Part shown: positions 63,712 to 64,000 of the stretch, one piece after another
How positions within the stretch are numbered: position 1 is the stretch's first letter
How the letters are laid out: each line of letters starts with the position of its first letter
NCBI GenBank assembly: GCA_900239685.1
Contig: OENT01000011.1
Coordinates: 62,001-126,000, forward strand
Direction of reading: 5' to 3'
From: Rotaria macrura
Taxonomy: Eukaryota > Rotifera > Eurotatoria > Philodinida > Philodinidae
Length of the DNA: 64,000 nucleotides
The notes under the pieces: generated by a model
What the model was told of the DNA's origin: nothing
The model's input: the letters and a program-made list of their open reading frames with translations, nothing else
The model's database searches: none
Position numbers and translations under genes: made by a program

Positions 63712-64000
63712 GTAAGTGAAGCATAGATTTAACAAAAAACAAATTTTTTTCCTATGATTAAAAATAACCATGATGAGAAATTTCTGAGACACATTTCGAA
63801 AAGTGTAATCAGAAAAAAGATGAGTATTAAAAGAACGAAATTTCTTCATGTTCTACCATTGATTTTTCATAATGATCATTCATAGAAGACTTGAGTGACA
63901 ACAAGATCGAATCGCAACAATAATATAAAAATAAATGGAAGAATATGAACACTATCCATATTTTTACTCTAATGAATCCAGATGAATAACAATTGCATGT

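Overview
The window is animal nuclear DNA: AT-rich, multi-exon genes, many introns of only about 50-60 nt alongside a few of 1-2.5 kb, AATAAA signals after coding ends, and proteins found only in animals (a RIM-binding protein, a C2CD2/TMEM24-type lipid-transfer protein). The compact introns, the style of the proteins and the scattered small inverted-repeat elements fit an invertebrate. A bdelloid rotifer is my best guess, but nothing here proves the taxon. Exon borders were placed by hand from GT/AG sites, frame continuity and family resemblance.

Layout. 140-14839 (+): RIM-binding protein (coiled coil, SH3, three FN3, two SH3; 22 exons, about 1470 codons). A single-exon cytochrome c gene (1235-1567, +) lies inside its second intron. 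17115-14979 (-): a five-exon gene of unknown function that converges on it. 17116-24606: gene-free, with a pogo-like MITE and a 2-kb foldback element that is probably nested in an older repeat. 33017-24607 (-): importin-7/8, about 19 exons. 34026-34519 (+): profilin, divergent from the importin. 38823-39426 (+): ARL1 GTPase. 39427-49646: a 10-kb stretch with three non-autonomous inverted-repeat elements and a decayed 3CxxC zinc-finger pseudogene (48107-47553, -). 49647-51123 (+): S-adenosylmethionine synthetase. 52969-54219 (+): ACAA2-type 3-ketoacyl-CoA thiolase. 55506-58281 (+): an unrecognised multi-pass membrane protein. 58686-63155 or beyond (+): C2CD2/C2CD2L-type SMP+C2 protein, with further in-phase exons up to 63711.

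The genes do not form a functional cluster. Most are housekeeping genes (respiration, nuclear import, actin, Golgi trafficking, methyl donor supply, beta-oxidation). The RIM-binding protein points to a nervous system, and the C2CD2-type protein to ER-plasma membrane contacts. I found no CRISPR array, prokaryotic operon, virus or toxin. The points most worth a second look are the foldback element with at least five nested inverted-repeat pairs, the same-strand nested cytochrome c gene, the 3CxxC pseudogene whose four stops all fit transition mutations, a 54-nt in-frame intron that looks like a membrane helix, and the unclear border between the membrane-protein gene and the C2CD2 gene.
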